From NCBI GenBank assembly GCA_016283195.1, contig JAEEML010000016.1:1-8224 (forward strand): a stretch of DNA of 8,224 bases. Reading direction: 5' to 3'. How positions within the stretch are numbered: position 1 is the first letter of the stretch; every line of letters starts with the position of its first letter. The stretch is from Deltaproteobacteria bacterium (GTDB taxonomy: Bacteria > JAEEML01). The notes under the pieces were generated by a model. The model made no database searches and was not told the origin of the DNA. It saw nothing but the letters and a program-made list of their open reading frames with translations. A program made the position numbers and the translations under genes. Positions 6,325-8,224 of the stretch are shown here, in pieces.

Positions 6325-7158
6325 CTAAATAAAGAAGCGGAAGGCTGCCGTAAGTTCGCAATCCTTGGTATTGCGGGCATTTTGCCTGAAACCGATATCA
6401 AGAGCCCCAACCTGGAACAAAACACCGGCGCCAATGCTCCAACGATGAATATTGTCGTCTTCATCCCACATGTAACCGGCACGGATTGGCACTTTGCCCG
6501 CTATGGTATATTCGCCGCCAACGGAAAAGCGCAATTTGGTATCGCTCTTATCGTAAAAATTAGCTACAAAATCAAAGCCGACAGTAAAACTCTGGCCCTG
6601 ATAACCGATACCGGCACCCAGCATAATAGGCAGATATTCATCACCGTCGCCAACATCAATAAGGTTATAACCTATAAGACCGATTCTAAAGCCGCCAATG
6701 GGGTTAAACATCAGGCCAACGTCGCCGGTAAAGTGGTGGAAATCAAGGAGTTTTCCGCCTCCGCACATATATTTTAAAGTAATTCCCAAAGAGAGCATTC
6801 TAAAGAGCTGGTAAGCAGCGGCAATATAGGCTCTATGGTTGGAAAAGCTCTTATCAACAGCCCGCTCCCAGGAATAACCGAGCCCCATAGCCAGGGGGCT
6901 TGATTGGGAGTCCACCAGTGAAACAGCCGGAAAAGCCACGTTTTTGGCAAAGCGGTGCATATAGGTAATATCTATGGAATAGCGCGGATACATGGCCATA
7001 CCGGCCGGATTCAAAAAGATGGCGTCGTTACCAGTAGCAATGCTGCGGGTGGCATAACCCATGGCAATGGCTCGGGCTCCGGCAAACTCTTCACCGGGAG
7101 CAAAATCACCGGTGGCCAGCGTGCCAAGCATGGCAAAAGTTAAAAGTGCTCCGTACAT
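6325..7158 (-). CDS. Outer-membrane beta-barrel protein, PorV/PorQ/UPF0164-like
   Basis: The ATG at 7158 follows a very strong GGGAGGAG site, giving 277 residues. Upstream in-frame codons are disfavoured because they would translate through that site. Residues 1-17 are a short hydrophobic signal peptide, unusual in lacking Lys or Arg near the start. Residues 25-56 carry the motif GARAIAMGYATRSIA then DAIFLNPAGMA, typical of PorV/PorQ, UPF0164 and FadL-like barrel proteins (a Gly-rich start followed by NPAG). The rest alternates Gly/aromatic beta strands, for example LAMGLGYSW, FRIGLIGYNL, FTVGFDFVANF and WSIGAGVLFQVG, ending in aromatic residues (AAFRFFI), as outer-membrane barrels do. It is probably a small outer-membrane barrel; its cargo or partner is unknown. 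It is the first gene of a leftward pair with the MarC gene and diverges from the ABC ATPase. Confidence 0.82.
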   Translation of the reverse strand: MYGALLTFAMLGTLATGDFAPGEEFAGARAIAMGYATRSIATGNDAIFLNPAGMAMYPRYSIDITYMHRFAKNVAFPAVSLVDSQSSPLAMGLGYSWERAVDKSFSNHRAYIAAAYQLFRMLSLGITLKYMCGGGKLLDFHHFTGDVGLMFNPIGGFRIGLIGYNLIDVGDGDEYLPIMLGAGIGYQGQSFTVGFDFVANFYDKSDTKLRFSVGGEYTIAGKVPIRAGYMWDEDDNIHRWSIGAGVLFQVGALDIGFRQNARNTKDCELTAAFRFFI

Positions 7159-7203
7159 ATCTCCTCCCGCTACCCTGGCGGTAATAGAATTGTTAGCGTA
7201 AGG

Positions 7204-7217
7204 TGCCTTAAAAGGCA
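7204..7217. promoter_or_regulatory. Palindrome in divergent intergenic region, possible operator
   Basis: TGCCTTAAAAGGCA (7204-7217) has perfect 6-base arms around a 2-base centre. It lies between the barrel gene (start 7158) and the ABC ATPase (start 7318), about 45 bases upstream of the barrel ATG. Its size and place fit a dimeric repressor site, but no regulator gene is in the window. Confidence 0.35.
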
Positions 7218-7245
7218 ACAGCTTCCTATTTATGTAACATCACCA

Positions 7246-7274
7246 TTGAAGGAGATAAAATTTTTTGTTATAGC
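7246..7274 (+). promoter_or_regulatory. Candidate sigma70-type promoter for the ABC ATPase gene
   Basis: TTGAAG (7246-7251) and TATAGC (7269-7274) are separated by 17 bases, the ideal spacing; each matches its consensus 4/6. Transcription would start near 7281, giving a leader of about 37 bases. An AT-rich run (7256-7266) lies in the spacer. I found no convincing promoter for the leftward barrel gene in the same region. Confidence 0.35.
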
Positions 7275-7284
7275 CTCTTTGTTT

Positions 7285-7300
7285 GCTGCACAGCGGCAGC
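7285..7300 (+). promoter_or_regulatory. Small leader hairpin before the ABC ATPase
   Basis: GCTGC (7285-7289) pairs with GCAGC (7296-7300) over a 6-base loop, ending six bases before the AGGGAG ribosome site (7307-7312). There is no following T-run, so it is not a terminator. It may be chance. Confidence 0.2.
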
Positions 7301-7317
7301 CATTTTAGGGAGTTGTC

Positions 7318-8224
7318 ATGGCCACAGTAAGACTCGAAAATGTGCAAAAGAGCTATGGGGAAAAAGTTGTTGTAAAAGGCGTAGATCTGGAAATTGCCGA
7401 TGGCGAATTTTTGGTACTCGTCGGCCCTTCCGGCTGCGGTAAATCAACTACCTTGCGCATGATTGCCGGCCTCGAAGAAATCACGGCAGGTAAGCTCTAT
7501 ATCGGCGACCGCCTGGTAAACGATGTGCCGCCGAAAGACCGCAATATTGCTATGGTTTTTCAGTCTTATGCCCTTTATCCGCACATGACGGTGCGCGAGA
7601 ATATGGCCTTTGGCCTCAAGATGCGCAAAGTCTCCAAAGAGGAAATTGCCAAAAAGGTGGAATATGCCGCCGAAATTTTGGAGCTCACTCCCCTCTTGGA
7701 CCGCCTGCCCAAAGATATGTCCGGCGGCCAGCGGCAGCGGGTGGCTATGGGCCGGGCCATTGTGCGCGATCCCGATGTCTTTCTCTTTGATGAGCCGCTC
7801 TCCAACTTAGATGCTAAACTGCGCGTCGCCATGCGCGCCGAGATTGCCCGCCTCCACCAACGGCTTAAAACCACCATCGTCTATGTCACCCACGACCAGG
7901 TGGAAGCCATGACTCTTGCCAACCGCATTGTGGTTTTCCACGCCGGTATTGTGCAACAGGTGGGCGCCCCGCTGGAGCTCTATAACTTCCCGGCCAATAA
8001 AGTTGTCGGCGGCTTCATCGGCAGCCCTTCGATGAATTTTATCGACTTTACTTACGATGGCAGCACCATAAAAGGCGCCGGTGTCAACTGGGCAATTACC
8101 GGCGATTACCCGGAAAGCGGCTCTTTGGGCATCCGCCCGCAGGATTTGGAAATCGAGAATAACGCCGGCCTGGCGGTCGAAGGCATCGTTGATGTTATTG
8201 AGCCCATGGGTGCCGAGACTTACA
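7318..8224 (+). CDS. ugpC: ABC transporter ATP-binding protein, UgpC/MalK/MsmK type (C-terminus beyond window)
   Basis: The frame is open for 302 codons to the window edge; the family is usually 350-370 residues, so roughly the last 60 are missing. The protein powers import of sugars or glycerol-phosphate-type solutes from the cytoplasmic face of a binding-protein-dependent transporter. Visible parts are Walker [10 protein letters not shown] (36-44), Q-loop Gln82, signature MSGGQRQR (134-141, Met replacing the usual Leu), Walker B VFLFDEP (154-160), D-loop SNLDA (162-166) and H-loop His192. After residue 235 the regulatory C-terminal (MalK/TOBE) region begins, with IGSPSMNF (234-241) and GIRPQDLEI (271-279). 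AGGGAG lies five bases before the ATG. No permease or binding-protein gene is in the window, as is common for this shared-ATPase type. The class is secure; the substrate, and so the symbol, is a generic guess. Confidence 0.93.
   Translation, partial: MATVRLENVQKSYGEKVVVKGVDLEIADGEFLVLVGPSGCGKSTTLRMIAGLEEITAGKLYIGDRLVNDVPPKDRNIAMVFQSYALYPHMTVRENMAFGLKMRKVSKEEIAKKVEYAAEILELTPLLDRLPKDMSGGQRQRVAMGRAIVRDPDVFLFDEPLSNLDAKLRVAMRAEIARLHQRLKTTIVYVTHDQVEAMTLANRIVVFHAGIVQQVGAPLELYNFPANKVVGGFIGSPSMNFIDFTYDGSTIKGAGVNWAITGDYPESGSLGIRPQDLEIENNAGLAVEGIVDVIEPMGAETY

Noticed and set aside
5676-6482. MarC protein extended at its N-terminus to an ATG at 6482
   Set aside because: The extra residues overlap the barrel gene in another frame and lack MarC similarity; the ATG at 6314 has a good ribosome site and yields the usual family length.
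6007-6777. Long rightward open frame (256 codons) opposite the MarC and barrel genes
   Set aside because: It lies antisense to two well-supported genes, has a Lys/Thr/Ala-biased composition and no ribosome site or recognisable motif.
6325-7218. Barrel protein starting at 7218
   Set aside because: The upstream segment would translate through the strong GGGAGGAG ribosome site and place 20 non-signal residues ahead of the signal peptide.

Overview
The window (roughly half G+C) looks like the chromosome of a Gram-negative bacterium. It carries an outer-membrane beta-barrel protein and two secreted proteins, and nothing points to a phage, plasmid or insertion sequence. The Ser/Thr kinase has the HRDxSPEN catalytic-loop style and a C-terminal helical layout common in deltaproteobacterial-type lineages (Myxococcota, Bdellovibrionota, SAR324). 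That is the best taxonomic hint, and it is weak because no rRNA or other marker gene is present.

Layout, left to right. (1) A secreted protein of unknown function runs leftwards off the window edge. (2) A divergent promoter region separates it from a rightward signalling operon: a Hanks-type Ser/Thr kinase with an unusual ribbon-helix-helix-like C-terminus, a degenerate-receiver plus PilZ protein, and a PhoH-family ATPase, with gaps of 1-2 bases. A zinc-ribbon/RDD membrane protein follows 75 bases later. (3) A probable separate promoter precedes a Ser/Asn/Leu-rich, largely disordered protein with a charged helical C-terminus, which I do not recognise. (4) Converging on it from the right is a leftward pair: an outer-membrane beta-barrel protein (PorV/PorQ/UPF0164-like) followed by a MarC-family inner-membrane protein, apparently translationally coupled. 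(5) Divergent from that pair, a sugar-type (UgpC/MalK/MsmK) ABC ATPase starts and runs off the right edge.

How the genes may work together. The tight kinase/PilZ/PhoH cluster suggests one unit joining protein phosphorylation, c-di-GMP sensing and a PhoH RNA-related ATPase. The receiver-like domain has lost its phosphoacceptor Asp, but the PilZ motifs are intact, so c-di-GMP and not phosphotransfer is the probable input. This coupling is the most interesting feature here, together with the kinase's possible DNA-binding or dimerising tail and the unrecognised Ser/Asn-rich protein. No CRISPR array, tRNA, rRNA or clear intrinsic terminator was seen.
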